From the NCBI GenBank assembly GCA_030407315.1, contig JALQPE010000317.1, positions 124,001 through 188,000 of the forward strand: a stretch of 64,000 nucleotides of DNA, given 5' to 3'. Below the pieces are notes generated by a model, which was given only the letters and a program-made list of their open reading frames with translations, did no database searches and was not told the origin of the DNA. A program made the translations under genes and the position numbers. Within the stretch, counting starts at the first letter, position 1. Each line of letters begins with the position of its first letter. The stretch is from Asparagopsis taxiformis (lineage: Eukaryota; Rhodophyta; Florideophyceae; Bonnemaisoniales; Bonnemaisoniaceae). This document shows, in pieces, positions 47,997 to 58,054 of the stretch.

Positions 47997-48433
47997 TGCG
48001 GCTTGTGTTGACGGCGTGAAAAGTGTGCTTGATATAGTTTTGTTCATGGCGCAATGTATGAAAATTGAAGCAGGGAGCCGCCGTTTCAAGTATGATGGAG
48101 GAGTGCATTGCGCGCGTGGCGCATGGCGTGTTTATATTCTGACATGAGCCATGTCAGCTGACGATGGATGGCTGTCGAACGAGTAGGAGCATGTTTGGCG
48201 GGAAATATTCCCTCATTTGTCGTATATTGTATGAGCCACTACTACTCCATCTAAAATGCACGTGATTTTAACAATCATTTAAAGGCATCAGTCACTTGGA
48301 ATTCCAATTGTGATCGAAGAGCATCCATCGGCTTTCCGGGCCAATGCAGCTGTCACTGTCCGTCTCGTTTACGTCACACGACTACGTCCGGTCCCCCATA
48401 ACCCATTCCACGTCTCGATTTCGCCCGCACACA
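47997..48433. other. Intergenic region
   Basis: No gene or RNA feature seen. Confidence 0.4.
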
Positions 48434-49713
48434 TCACAATCCGAATCGCTCTCTATACCTCCGACACCATCCTTCGACTCGACCCGCCAATTCCATATTC
48501 CAAATCAATTCATCCCTCCCCATTGCCCCGCTAATCATCACCGCTCCACCACTCTTCGCCCCATCCACATCATCAAACACACCCTTGTTCGACACTCCGC
48601 TCCGAAACCTCCACATCAGTCTCTCCACCTCGCCCCGAACCGCATCCACTGTCTCGCCCAATTGCTCCACAATCGCATCCTCATCGCCCGCTTGCACAAT
48701 CTCCCGCGCAATTTCCTCCCCAACCGCACAACAATGGAAATCAAACGCTTCCAGTAACACATCGCCCTTCCGAAGCACCCATTCATCCTCCATCACAACC
48801 GCACCGTCCGCTCATCGACCCCGTCCCCAAATGCGCCGTCCAAAACCTCCATCCACTTGCCCCGATCCTCTTCAAATCGCCGTTGCCACACCCACCCCGC
48901 CCGTCGCAGCATGTCGACATCCCCTTTCATACCGCCGTAACACGACCTGATCCACATCGCAATCGCCAAACTATCCCCCGTTTCATCCACCAACCCTGCA
49001 CCCTTCTCCGCCCGTAAAGCACCTGCGTCCTTGATACGCGCCCCGGCGACGCGGTACACACAGCCCATGACAAACACGACGTCGGCTAGACACGCGCGAT
49101 ATCCCCGGCCAATTGCGACTAGCAGCCACACCAGCCGGTCGTATCCGTCGCACAGCACGCAGTCTTCGATAATGATCACCGTGAAACGCCGCAGCAGTTG
49201 GAGTAAGCCGCCGGTTTTTCGCGCCATAGCAACTGCAATGCGCATCGCCGGGGCGCTTCGTGAGCGTCGCACACATTTTTGAAGCGCCGATTTCAGCACG
49301 CTCAGTGGTAGACGCTCTGCTGGTGCGTCGGATCGCAGTGGTGCAAAGCTGACCGGCGCGCTGGGCTGTTGGAAGGCGATGTGTAACTTGGTGCGTCGTG
49401 CGTTGTCTCGAAGCGCGATGGTGAACGTTTGGGTTATGTCAGCGCACTCGTCGTGTGTGCAGCGTGCTGATGAGAATATTGGATGCGATGGCGGACTGCG
49501 TGCACAGGCGTGGAATGTGCAAGGTGGTGGTGTTGGATCGCGTTGACGTGGCCGGCAACTGTCGATGTGCGAATCGAGCAGAACGGCTGACATGCCGATG
49601 TTGCAGATTGGACATGACACTATTTGGAGACGAGATCTTCTGGCGGATGGTGTTGCTTTCTTGATGCGAGAGCTTGTCGTGAGCTTGGATGCTCTGTTTG
49701 TAGGCGCTGACAT
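48434..49713 (-). CDS. UBZ4 zinc-finger protein with an MgsA/RFC-C-like helical region, apparent -1 frame change
   Basis: The first frame (49713-48793, 306 aa) has a basic N-terminus, then a Rad18-type UBZ4 finger CPICNIGMSAVLLDSHIDSC (C-x2-C-x11-H-x3-C), a modifier that usually binds ubiquitin on DNA-repair proteins. After a linker comes a helical block LKSALQKCVRRSRSAPAMRI ... LLRRFTVIIIEDCVL that recalls the C-terminal helices of WRNIP1/MgsA-like clamp-loader relatives, but no AAA+ ATPase is present. A second frame (ATG 48793 to 48434, 119 aa, LLEAFDFHCCAVGEEIAREI) looks like its continuation, one base back. Either the sequence lacks one base near 48796-48811, or these are two overlapping ORFs. 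Divergent from the DUF72 gene. Confidence 0.62.
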
Positions 49714-49950
49714 TGTTCGATGGCACGTGTCGGATGCGAAGGGTGCGTGCAACGACTGTTTTTAGTTTACATAAGTTTGTTTGCTGAGCTGTATGACCTG
49801 TTGCGATTGTGGCCCATACAATGCGGCTGCTGTCGACTGAAAAAAATTTGAGATCAACGCATCGCAATTGCTTTTCAATGATACCGTCGACACTTTGGGA
49901 CGTGCCAGACGCGAACCAACACACGTACGCACACTGACAAATCTCTCGCG

Positions 49951-51074
49951 ATGCCGCTCCACATAGGCACCGCTGGCTACGTATATTCCCATTGGCGCAA
50001 CGGCATCTTCTATCCACGAGGTCTCAAACAAGCCGATGAGCTTTCCCACTATGTGCAATACTATTCCAGCGTGGAAATCAACGCGACCTGGCACGCCTTT
50101 CCGCGCATCCAAACTCTGGCGAAATGGCGTTCCGCTGCGCGATCGCACACAAAGTTTGCTCTCAAGGCCCCCAAGCTCATCACCCATAACAAGCGTTTCC
50201 GTGACACCACACTCGATATAATCTCCTTCTGTCAAACGGCTACTGAGGGTCTTGGCAACCATCTAGGACCGTTGCTCTTCCAGTGTCCCCCGACGTTCTC
50301 CCTGTCCATCGCCCTGCTCCAAAGCTTTCTCGACGACATCCGCCAGGCTCGCGAGGCATGCAAGCGCACATTCAGATCGCGCTCGAGTTTCGACATCCAG
50401 CCTGGTATTGTGAGCAGGTATACGCTCTGCTTCATTCGCATGACGTAGCGCTTGTGCAAAATGTACACGTATTCGACGATGATTTCACCCGCGAGAAACC
50501 TCAGATGCATCTACCACTCCCCGATAAATACCGTCTATCATGGTCGTATACGCGCTTCCACGGCTCCAAGGCTCCGGATATATCCACAAATTTCCCGGAC
50601 AACGTTTTGCGTCCCTACGTGCGACAGGTTGTGTCGGGAATTAAAAGTGGTAGCAATGACCATTTTGTGTTCTTTCTCAATGATCTGGACGCACTTGCGA
50701 CCAAAAATGCGCGCAGATTTGCAGAGCTTGTGGCGGAGGAAGGCGCCATGCCACTTCGTGATGCGTTGGGTGGTTTTGTTCCCAAGTGGAAGAATGAACG
50801 CTCGATAAAATCATTCTTTACAAAAGCAGCTCCTTCGCAAAAGTCAAACCCATCACCGCTGCGAGGTAGAACCAAAGGCTCATCCTCTGCAGCCGCTTCA
50901 CTTTCCAGCCCATCCTCTGCAAAGGCGGCTCCCGCAAGTCAGCGTGATTCCATAGCCAAATCGAACGTCAAGGTGTCTTCCAAGCCACTGAAAGTCGTTG
51001 GTGGAGTGCAGAAAAATGTCAATTCGAACAAAAACCAACACTTCTTTTTTCCAAAGACTTTATCAAAGAAATGA
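49951..51074 (+). CDS. DUF72 protein with a C-terminal PIP-box-like motif, apparent -1 frame change
   Basis: DUF72 is a TIM-barrel-like family of unknown function. The first frame (ATG 49951) gives HIGTAGYVYSHWRNGIFYP, EINATWHAFPR, FALKAPKLITHNKR and LLFQCPPTF. The second frame then supplies ALEFRHPAWYCEQVYALL, LSWSYTRFHGS, FFLNDLDALATKNA and later parts. The switch (-1) lies around 50345-50372 with no slippery site. After the barrel a disordered tail carries ERSIKSFFTK, like a PCNA-binding PIP box with Glu at the Gln position, then a Ser/Lys/Pro-rich stretch. It shares a 237-nt divergent promoter with the UBZ4 gene. Confidence 0.75.
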
Positions 51075-51698
51075 CTTTTGCATACCGTATATGTATATCT
51101 CGCTCACATGATTTTACCCGGGTTGATCGATCTCCGCTTCCGATCTCTCCCCACCAGCATGTGTGTTGCTTGTATATTGAATGCAACATGAATCGCGAAT
51201 TGCTGGTTAGGTTGGGTATGGACTTGGAATTATGGGCAAACTTGTGGTGCGCATTGTTTCTCACCCATTGCAAATTTTCTCAACTCGAATTAAAGAGTTG
51301 TCGGATCTTCACTAATGATGCCTGCTTGATCTAGCTGCCCCTATTTGGAGTGCCCTTGTTCTCACCACGTTGTAAGCCGGTACTTTTGAAAGGGTGGCTG
51401 TTTTCGACTCTGTGCAACCTTCTTGTTTTGACGATGCTGTTCGCACTGTTCGCTCCGCACTACACCCGACAGATATCAATCTGCGTTGGTGCTTCGGTGC
51501 TGACTTTGTCCATTCATGCGATTTGATTCATGCCACACTAGTATAAATTGTCCAGCACCAATCGAAGACTCAACTCAACCCGTCCAACTGCACCAGTACA
51601 TCTTGAAGAGGGCTATTGAACAAACTTCGTGGAAACGCCGTTCTGCTATTCGTAATCAGAACCCAAATCAACAATTGATGCAGTGGAAGGACGAAAAT
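51075..51698. other. Intergenic / 5' leader region
   Basis: Includes the upstream in-frame extension of the next gene (ATG at 51516); otherwise nothing recognised. Confidence 0.4.
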
Positions 51699-53069
51699 AT
51701 GACCACTATGTCTATGAGGTGGCTACTTTTCACTGCGCTTGTAGTGTTTACCTATGTGGCAAAGACAGATGCTGCCATCTCAGCAAGGTTGTCTATGAAC
51801 GAAACACTAGTACAACTGCACCCAAAGAATGAGACTGCTGCAAAATTGAGTGTATGGCACTCTGTGGAATCTACAAGCACCATAAATGAAACAGTGGGCG
51901 CGATGAAAGGCCAAGACATTGTAGCTAATAAGTCGACACCACTTACGGCTGCGCAAACAAACCTAGGCACTGGACAAAGGACAAATTCAACTACTATTGA
52001 CGGTGTCCATGCAAGTTTCAAGAGATCGGATGCAAGGATAATAACAACTCCACTACTACCACCAGGGGCTCGAATTGCAGCTCTAGTGGAGAAGTTCTCA
52101 GCAGCACTGGAAGAAGTTGGCATCCATCTGAAGAAGACGATGAGACGTGCGTACAGAACTGACCTAAAGATAATGATGCACAACTGTTCACATGCTGTTG
52201 CTACTGTAGCAGAGAAAAGGTTATACGTCAATTCGGAAAGTTCCGAGAAAGTGCGACCAGTGCGTGTGGTACTTTCACGCGGGTGGCTGCTAGTTGATGT
52301 GGACGAGGCAATGCAGTCGAGTGATGCGAAAAGGACGGTGCATTATCAGATGCCTATGGGACATGAAAACGCAAGGGTAGATGACATATACTTGTTGGCC
52401 AGAGGTGAACGTGGATACGACATTGTGATTCCATTGGTTCAAGAGAGGAAGTCTGTAGAGAATGTGTCACGGTCGCAGGAAGAGGGGAGGAATTCTGAAG
52501 ATGAGTATGAATTCCTGAAGGAACAGCTGGCATGTCGAGAAAAGTTTGGGAATAAAGGTGTGGAGCGGCTGATTTGCACGTGCAATCGGGCGTATGCAGG
52601 CCAGCTGGAAGCGCGGTTCAGATGCTTATGGCAGGTTGTTGATCGTGCGGAAGAAGCAGCAAAGGGAGCAGGGGAGGTACAAGTGGGGCGTAAACTGAAA
52701 GAGAAGTGTTTGGGATGTCGAAATGTGAAACTTGGACGGCAAGGCAGCTATGATTGTGTTGTGGATGTTTTGAAAAGCATGGCGGGTCTTGGAAGCGGGT
52801 TGATCGAGAAACATGGACGTATAATCTTGGCATTGGATATGAATGCTATGGAAGAAAATGATGAGCGAGTGAGTGGAGTGGCGAAGGCTATATATTTGGG
52901 ATATATGGTGGCAATAGTATTGTTGGTGGTATGTATGCAGGATGTCTACGCAAAGTATCAAGAGTACAAACGGCAGTCTAAAAGGACGAGTGACTTTGGT
53001 CGGATGCCGGGGCGGGCGCGGGAGCGAGCGCAATCTCTGTACTCGAGATTGGTCGCTTTGATAGTGTAG
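51699..53069 (+). CDS. Unrecognised type I membrane glycoprotein
   Basis: 456 aa from the ATG at 51699, chosen because MTTMSMRWLLFTALVVFTYV is a classical signal peptide ending TDAA; an ATG at 51516 would add 61 polar residues in front. The lumenal part (about 30-400) has several N-glycosylation sequons (NET, NKS, NST, NCS) and a Cys cluster at CTCNRAYAGQ and CLGCRNVK. A single C-terminal transmembrane helix (AIYLGYMVAIVLLVVCMQDV) precedes a short basic tail (KYQEYKRQSKR). No family recognised; a surface or endomembrane protein is inferred. Confidence 0.7.
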   Translation: MTTMSMRWLLFTALVVFTYVAKTDAAISARLSMNETLVQLHPKNETAAKLSVWHSVESTSTINETVGAMKGQDIVANKSTPLTAAQTNLGTGQRTNSTTIDGVHASFKRSDARIITTPLLPPGARIAALVEKFSAALEEVGIHLKKTMRRAYRTDLKIMMHNCSHAVATVAEKRLYVNSESSEKVRPVRVVLSRGWLLVDVDEAMQSSDAKRTVHYQMPMGHENARVDDIYLLARGERGYDIVIPLVQERKSVENVSRSQEEGRNSEDEYEFLKEQLACREKFGNKGVERLICTCNRAYAGQLEARFRCLWQVVDRAEEAAKGAGEVQVGRKLKEKCLGCRNVKLGRQGSYDCVVDVLKSMAGLGSGLIEKHGRIILALDMNAMEENDERVSGVAKAIYLGYMVAIVLLVVCMQDVYAKYQEYKRQSKRTSDFGRMPGRARERAQSLYSRLVALIV

Positions 53070-53497
53070 ATGATACTCGGCTGTGTTGGACAGTGTAAAA
53101 AGGATATGAACCGCCACCTACGCATGTACCATTGAGAGGCGAGAATAAATGGCTGTGCAACGCTGAATTCTGTTTGCAACGGTTTAACGAGCAATGTGTG
53201 GCGCAAATGGATGCAAAAGACACTTGTCAGTACGTGGGCGCATCGAAAACTGCATCTCGGTCGATCTCATGCAGTGCAAAATTTGCAGCAGTTACCGTCG
53301 TTGTTCGCTTCTGCCACTATCTCAACGGGCACGGTGGCGGTTGTACTACAATCTCGTTCATCTCCGCCCCGATGGGACCGCTCGTTTCACAACTTTCCGC
53401 CACCGTTTCACAATGTATCAACTTTACAAATAACACACAACCCATTTCATCCATCCGTCCCCTGTCCGCAAAGCTCGTCACAATCCATCCAACAAAC
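53070..53497. other. Intergenic region
   Basis: Promoter side of the MYB gene; the MYB frame is open upstream but without protein-like character. No other features. Confidence 0.4.
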
Positions 53498-54457
53498 ATG
53501 AAAACACAACAACCGCAGACCGCCGTTGGTTCCCCAGTGACACCGGCTCTCCAAGAGCCATCTACCGACACCGCACTTCATCTGCTATGTCTGGCGGCGG
53601 ACGGAGCACGACCGCCGCCGCCGCGTCCCAATTTTGTCTATTTACCGCCCTCGTACGAGTTCTCACCATCGCCACATCCACCGCCGCCGCCGGTGCAATC
53701 GCCCCACACGCCGCCAATGCCACAGACGCAACCACAAGCCCAAACGCAGCCACCAACAGCGGCATCGCCGGTGGCGGCGCCGGCGCCAATGCACGCGTCA
53801 ATGCCGGTACACATGGCGCCACCGCCGCAGTACATGGCGTACCAACCGGTGCCGTATGCGGGGCTGATGCAGAGCGGCGTGCCGATGGGCGGCTACCCAG
53901 TGGCGGCGCCGAGCTACCTTGTGCCACGTGTGCCGCGCATGCTTCAAGTGCCGGTGCAGATGCCGGTGCAAGTGCCGGCGGTGACGTCGCTATCTGTCGG
54001 AGCGGCGATCCGCAAAGTGAAGGGCCCGTGGCGGCCGGAGGAGGACAAGATTCTGACGGAATTGGTGTCGCGTCTGGGCGCGCGACGATGGACGATTATT
54101 GCGTCGCATATTCCGGGCCGTACGGGCAAGCAGGCGCGCGAACGATGGTTGAATCAACTGTCGCCGGATTTGGCCAAGAGAGCGTGGTCACCGGAGGAGG
54201 ATCGTATTGTTATGCAGGCGCATGCTCGACTGGGCAATCGATGGAGTGAAATTGCTAAATTACTCAAGGGTCGTACGGATAATGCTACCAAGAACCGATT
54301 TAATACGACGATTCGTCGACAGATTTCGGAGATGGCTGTGGGCAGGAAAAACGTGGATGGCAGCGGTGTGTGCAGTGCTGTGACAAGTGGGAGCGAAGAT
54401 AGTTTGGGGAAAAAGGGCATTGATGGCGGAATGAAAACGATGACTGCTTCTTCGTGA
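53498..54457 (+). CDS. Two-repeat (R2R3) MYB transcription factor
   Basis: 319 aa from the ATG at 53498. A Pro/Ala/Gln-rich N-terminus leads into two MYB repeats at about 172-275: KGPWRPEEDKILTELVSRLG ... WTIIASHIPGRTGKQARERW and RAWSPEEDRIVMQAHARLGN ... WSEIAKLLKGRTDNATKNRF. Repeat Trp residues are all present and spaced normally (the R3 N-terminal Trp is kept, unlike plant R2R3 Phe). GRTGKQARERW and GRTDNATKNRF are the DNA-contacting third helices. Single exon. Targets are unknown; a double AACGG palindrome lies 20 kb away. Confidence 0.9.
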   Translation: MKTQQPQTAVGSPVTPALQEPSTDTALHLLCLAADGARPPPPRPNFVYLPPSYEFSPSPHPPPPPVQSPHTPPMPQTQPQAQTQPPTAASPVAAPAPMHASMPVHMAPPPQYMAYQPVPYAGLMQSGVPMGGYPVAAPSYLVPRVPRMLQVPVQMPVQVPAVTSLSVGAAIRKVKGPWRPEEDKILTELVSRLGARRWTIIASHIPGRTGKQARERWLNQLSPDLAKRAWSPEEDRIVMQAHARLGNRWSEIAKLLKGRTDNATKNRFNTTIRRQISEMAVGRKNVDGSGVCSAVTSGSEDSLGKKGIDGGMKTMTASS

Positions 54458-55069
54458 ACTGCATTGGTGATGTGTATAGACTCGTTTAGAGATAATATTT
54501 TGTTGTCGTTGTTGTACAGCGGGAAGTGAATCAATTATGTTAAAGATGAGCGCAGAGGCTCAGCTCGACATGGATGCAAATGGTTGCAGCGGTGCGCCAA
54601 CGGGCATTCGAGCAAATCAATTCCGCCAACGGAAGACATGGGTGGCGGGCAAACGCACACCCAGCGAGTACAGTTGAGCAGCAGTATGAAACCCTTGTCC
54701 GATCGGGTCATCTGTTGCGCAGTCATTTCACTGCCGAGCTTCCACGCCATAACACGACAAAACGTCGCCATGGCGGCGCTTGTATTATTTTCAATGTTTT
54801 CAACTGCGGCGGACTTCTGCATGTTCCTCTCCACTTGTTCATTTTCTATTCGTTCATTCAAATATGTGTCGGATACGATCTCCCCTTTCTTCTCCCGCAA
54901 TACCAACCATCCGTTTGCAACAACGATATACGCTGCCAGCTGTTCCAAGATCCTCTTTACAGTATTCTACCTGGGAATCCCGACTCCTTACAGTTCCCAC
55001 AACGATCTCAGCTTCGCCATCATCCGCGAGATCGACAACGCATCATTTCTCCTCCAGCTCTACCTATCA
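54458..55069. other. Intergenic / leader region before the lyase
   Basis: The lyase frame is open upstream with hydrophobic, non-conserved sequence; I treat it as 5' leader. Otherwise nothing seen. Confidence 0.4.
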
Positions 55070-55792
55070 ATGACCGCCTTCATTGTGGCACCGCCGTTGT
55101 CTACCCCGCCATTGCGCAAAGCGCGCACGAAAAAGCTCACATGCGCGACGCTCTCACTTGAACCCGCACGCGGACCGAACGCCCGTCGTCTTGCCCAATG
55201 GCTCGCCGCAGATTGGGATAACAAACCGCAGGCTATGGACAATCCACAATTCTGGGCGCATATCCATGTCTGTTTTCGCCCGTTACCATGGCAATTTCTG
55301 TCTGGATACTCGTTCTACACCGAATCTGCATACGACTACAATCTCGGTGCACCATACAAAACGTCGGTTGTACTACTTATCCCGGCTGAAAATGGAGATA
55401 TCCAACTGGCGTCGTTTAAAGTACAGGATCCCGACGAGTACTGGCTTGGATCGCATGAACCTTCCTTGTTGGAGTCGCTTTCGCCGGACCAATTAGTGCT
55501 TATGGACGAGGCTTGCAACACTGTTTATACGTATCATGAGGACAAGCAGCTCTATACAGCCTGTGTGCGACAAGGTAAAAACTGCATTATTAGAAGAGGT
55601 GGCGTTGAACGCGAGACTTATCTCGAATCTACCATCGAGCTCACAGCGGACACTTATTCCGCGTGGGATCTCGGCAGGGATTTGGAAACAGATGAACGAG
55701 TCTGGGGCACAGCTGCAGGGCCGTTTGTTTTTGCGCCCTTGTCAAGACTGGATCATCTCGTTCCTGATGAACCCGATGGCGCTGCTTCATAA
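55070..55792 (+). CDS. CpcT/CpeT-type phycobiliprotein lyase, plastid
   Basis: This enzyme attaches phycobilin to a Cys of a phycobiliprotein beta subunit (Cys-153 position for CpcT). From the ATG at 55070 the protein is 240 aa. It begins MTAFIVAPPLSTPPLRKARTK, a Phe-containing transit peptide, then the lipocalin-like lyase motifs NPQFWAHIHVCFRPLPWQF, SGYSFYTESAYDY, PYKTSVVLLI, CVRQGKNCIIRRGGVERETYL and VWGTAAGPFVFAPL. Together with LHCR it indicates a phycobilisome-bearing plastid. The upstream ATG at 54584 would add 162 residues of poor quality and is unlikely. Confidence 0.9.
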   Translation: MTAFIVAPPLSTPPLRKARTKKLTCATLSLEPARGPNARRLAQWLAADWDNKPQAMDNPQFWAHIHVCFRPLPWQFLSGYSFYTESAYDYNLGAPYKTSVVLLIPAENGDIQLASFKVQDPDEYWLGSHEPSLLESLSPDQLVLMDEACNTVYTYHEDKQLYTACVRQGKNCIIRRGGVERETYLESTIELTADTYSAWDLGRDLETDERVWGTAAGPFVFAPLSRLDHLVPDEPDGAAS

Positions 55793-55886
55793 CGATTTTG
55801 GATAAAATGACTAAACCGATAATTGCTTCCATTAGATCTCTAACCAAGTTTTACAATTGTTGCACTGTTGTAATGTCGCGTTTTGC

Positions 55887-56261
55887 CTAATGGTGCGCCG
55901 CTTCATGGTGAGCGCCTCCCTCCGCATGTTCGTCATGATGATGCTCCCATGGGTGAGAAAGTCCCTACGCGACAAGCGAATAATTTCCGAGTGTGAGAGT
56001 TGTACATTAGTAAACCAGTGGAAATGAAATGGCCGTAAATCGCGATCGATCCCTCACGCTCGGCCGATGCATTTTGACCCTTTGGGAGTTGAAACTTACA
56101 AGCATGTGCGGCAGATCTTGTTTGGCTCGGAAAAACACCCAAAGCCACATACCCACACCCACAAAATAGCTGGCTCTCGAATGCCATGCTTTCGGCGTCG
56201 GCGGTACAAAACCACCGTACGGCTTTCCTGGTTGCGGATACTTCTCGGCGGGGCCTCCCAT
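55887..56261 (-). CDS. NDUFB2: Mitochondrial complex I subunit NDUFB2/NDU9-like, two exons
   Basis: A small membrane-arm accessory subunit of NADH:ubiquinone oxidoreductase. Exon 1 (56261-56100) reads MGGPAEKYPQPGKPYGG ... AWHSRASYFVGVGMWLWVFF with RAKQD. A 135-nt GTAAGT...TAG intron follows, and exon 2 (55964-55887) gives GLSHPWEHHHDEHAEGGAHH, a His-rich tail. WH ... MWLW-FRAKQD ... HPWEHH is the family pattern in plants and algae. Total 79 aa, one transmembrane helix. Confidence 0.88.
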
Positions 56262-56635
56262 CTCTGCGCTGCGGTCCAAGATGAGTGTTGAAAATGGCGA
56301 CGGATTGGTATCCCGAAAGTAGTGGTACTGCCAGTCAACTCTACGCGCAAAAATGGGGAGAAAGATTCGGATTGCGATTGGATGAAAATATATTGCTTTT
56401 TGGAAAATAATTAGGCGTAGCTGTTGACAGGGCCTGTCATTCGCTCGTGGCAAAAGTTGGTATCTTTACAGATTCACAAAACTTTCAACTGAGTCTATCA
56501 TCTTCTTCAGTTCATCTCTAAACTTCTCCACCTTTCGAATGCCGTTGTCTTGGGCTCGAGCAATTTTACAAGTTTAATCAAGAAGACAGATTACATTCGA
56601 GACTTACATGTATTTGACCTATTCTATCACGCCCG
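56262..56635. other. Intergenic region
   Basis: Upstream of NDUFB2 and downstream of the enoyl-CoA hydratase gene; nothing supported. Confidence 0.4.
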
Positions 56636-57505
56636 TCACTTATTCGAGAACTTTGGTTTTCTTTTGTCAATAAAAGCTTTCATGCCTTCCTTTTGATCAT
56701 CCAACGCAAACGTTGACTGAAACGCACGCCGTTCAAACAACAACCCCTGTGACAAACTAGCCTCAAACGCAGCATTCACGCATTCCTTGGCAGCAGTCAC
56801 AACAGGAACGGAATGCTTAGCAATCACTGCCGCTACATCCTTCGCCTCCTTCAATGCCTCACCCTTCCTCGCCACTCTTGTAACCAGTCCAGCACTCTCC
56901 GCCTCTTCAGCATTCATTTGTCTTCCAGTTAAAATCATCTCCATAGCCTTCGCCTTTCCAACGGCACGCACAAGTCTTTGAGTGCCACCGGAAGCCGGAA
57001 TAGTGCCCAATTGAACCTCTGGCTGACCGAACATGGCATCCTCAGCGGCGATGAGAACATCAGCTGCCATTGCGAGTTCGCAGCCGCCCCCGAGAGCGAA
57101 ACCGCTCACAGCGGCCACGACTGGTTTTCTGGTGGCAGCAATACGGTCAATCCACGCGCCAGCATCTCGCTTGAATCGGTGCGTGTTGAAGTTGTGCGAT
57201 GCCAATTCTTCGATGTCATTTCCTGCGGCGAACACGCGATCTCCACCGGTGACTACAATGACGTTCACGGATGGGTCTTCGTCGAATCCCTCCACGGCCT
57301 GAACGATTTCCGACACGGTTTGCTCGTTGAGCGCGTTCAGTTCACGCGGTCGATGTATCTCCACTACGCCGATCTTCTCCTCGTTTGATGCCGTTATGTG
57401 ATCAAATTGGCGCGAGGAAATTGGCACCGCTGCGGCTGCATCGCAAAAGTGTCTGACGCGCAGCAATCGATTGGCTGCAATTGATGAGATTGTGCGCAGC
57501 ATCAT
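56636..57505 (-). CDS. Enoyl-CoA hydratase, probable mitochondrial (ECHS1-like)
   Basis: Hydrates trans-2-enoyl-CoA in beta-oxidation or branched-chain amino acid breakdown. The 289-aa crotonase-fold reading has the oxyanion-hole loops FAAGNDIEEL and AVSGFALGGGCELAM, both catalytic Glu regions (GGGCELA and GQPEVQLGTIP), GGTQRL and a C-terminal KAFIDKRKPKF end. The first 30 residues (MMLRTISSIAANRLLRVRHF) form an amphipathic, Arg-rich mitochondrial presequence. Single exon. Confidence 0.92.
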   Translation of the reverse strand: MMLRTISSIAANRLLRVRHFCDAAAAVPISSRQFDHITASNEEKIGVVEIHRPRELNALNEQTVSEIVQAVEGFDEDPSVNVIVVTGGDRVFAAGNDIEELASHNFNTHRFKRDAGAWIDRIAATRKPVVAAVSGFALGGGCELAMAADVLIAAEDAMFGQPEVQLGTIPASGGTQRLVRAVGKAKAMEMILTGRQMNAEEAESAGLVTRVARKGEALKEAKDVAAVIAKHSVPVVTAAKECVNAAFEASLSQGLLFERRAFQSTFALDDQKEGMKAFIDKRKPKFSNK

Positions 57506-58054
57506 GCGGATCTGGGCTGGGCAGCGCGATTCGGTGGTGAGCCAAGCAGTCGCATTATGAAAAGGAGACTTTGAAATTAGCTGATCTATTTCGAAATAAA
57601 TTTTCGGGCCGTTTTTTTGTCATCCAATCATATTCTGCTATGTCATCCTTAACAACAAGGATTCTCTTCAACTCGGTTCAATCACCATCTGCTCATGTCT
57701 GTCAGAATAATCGAAGCTTTTTATTGAGGCTCTTTTATCGTGCGTCTATGGAGAGAGTCGCTTTTCATTTCCCACACCCCTTTTCTTGCAGATAACAATT
57801 CGTAGTGCGATGAAAGCGAACATCAGAATACGCTGTACTCAATTCTCTACGCTGCCTTCACTGCGACAAAAGAGAGTGTTTAAATCAATCATTCCTCACA
57901 TTGTCGAAAGAGACCGATGTACATTGGAAACATTTGAGTCATAATATCCCATTCAGCTAGAACACATATCTTATGCTATGATTCTTACTTATTCCTCTTC
58001 TTTGAGCTGAATTGTTACGTTTCATACATCGTGTATAGCGCTCATTGACTTGAA
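57506..58054. other. Intergenic region
   Basis: 550 nt, AT-rich; no gene seen. Confidence 0.4.

Noticed and set aside
48310..48757. Plus-strand readings overlapping the UBZ4 gene tail
   Set aside because: Ser/Pro/Thr/His-rich antisense of the acidic coding strand.
53587..54249. 220-aa Ala/Thr/Gly-rich plus-strand reading
   Set aside because: Alternate frame of the Pro/Ala-rich MYB N-terminus.
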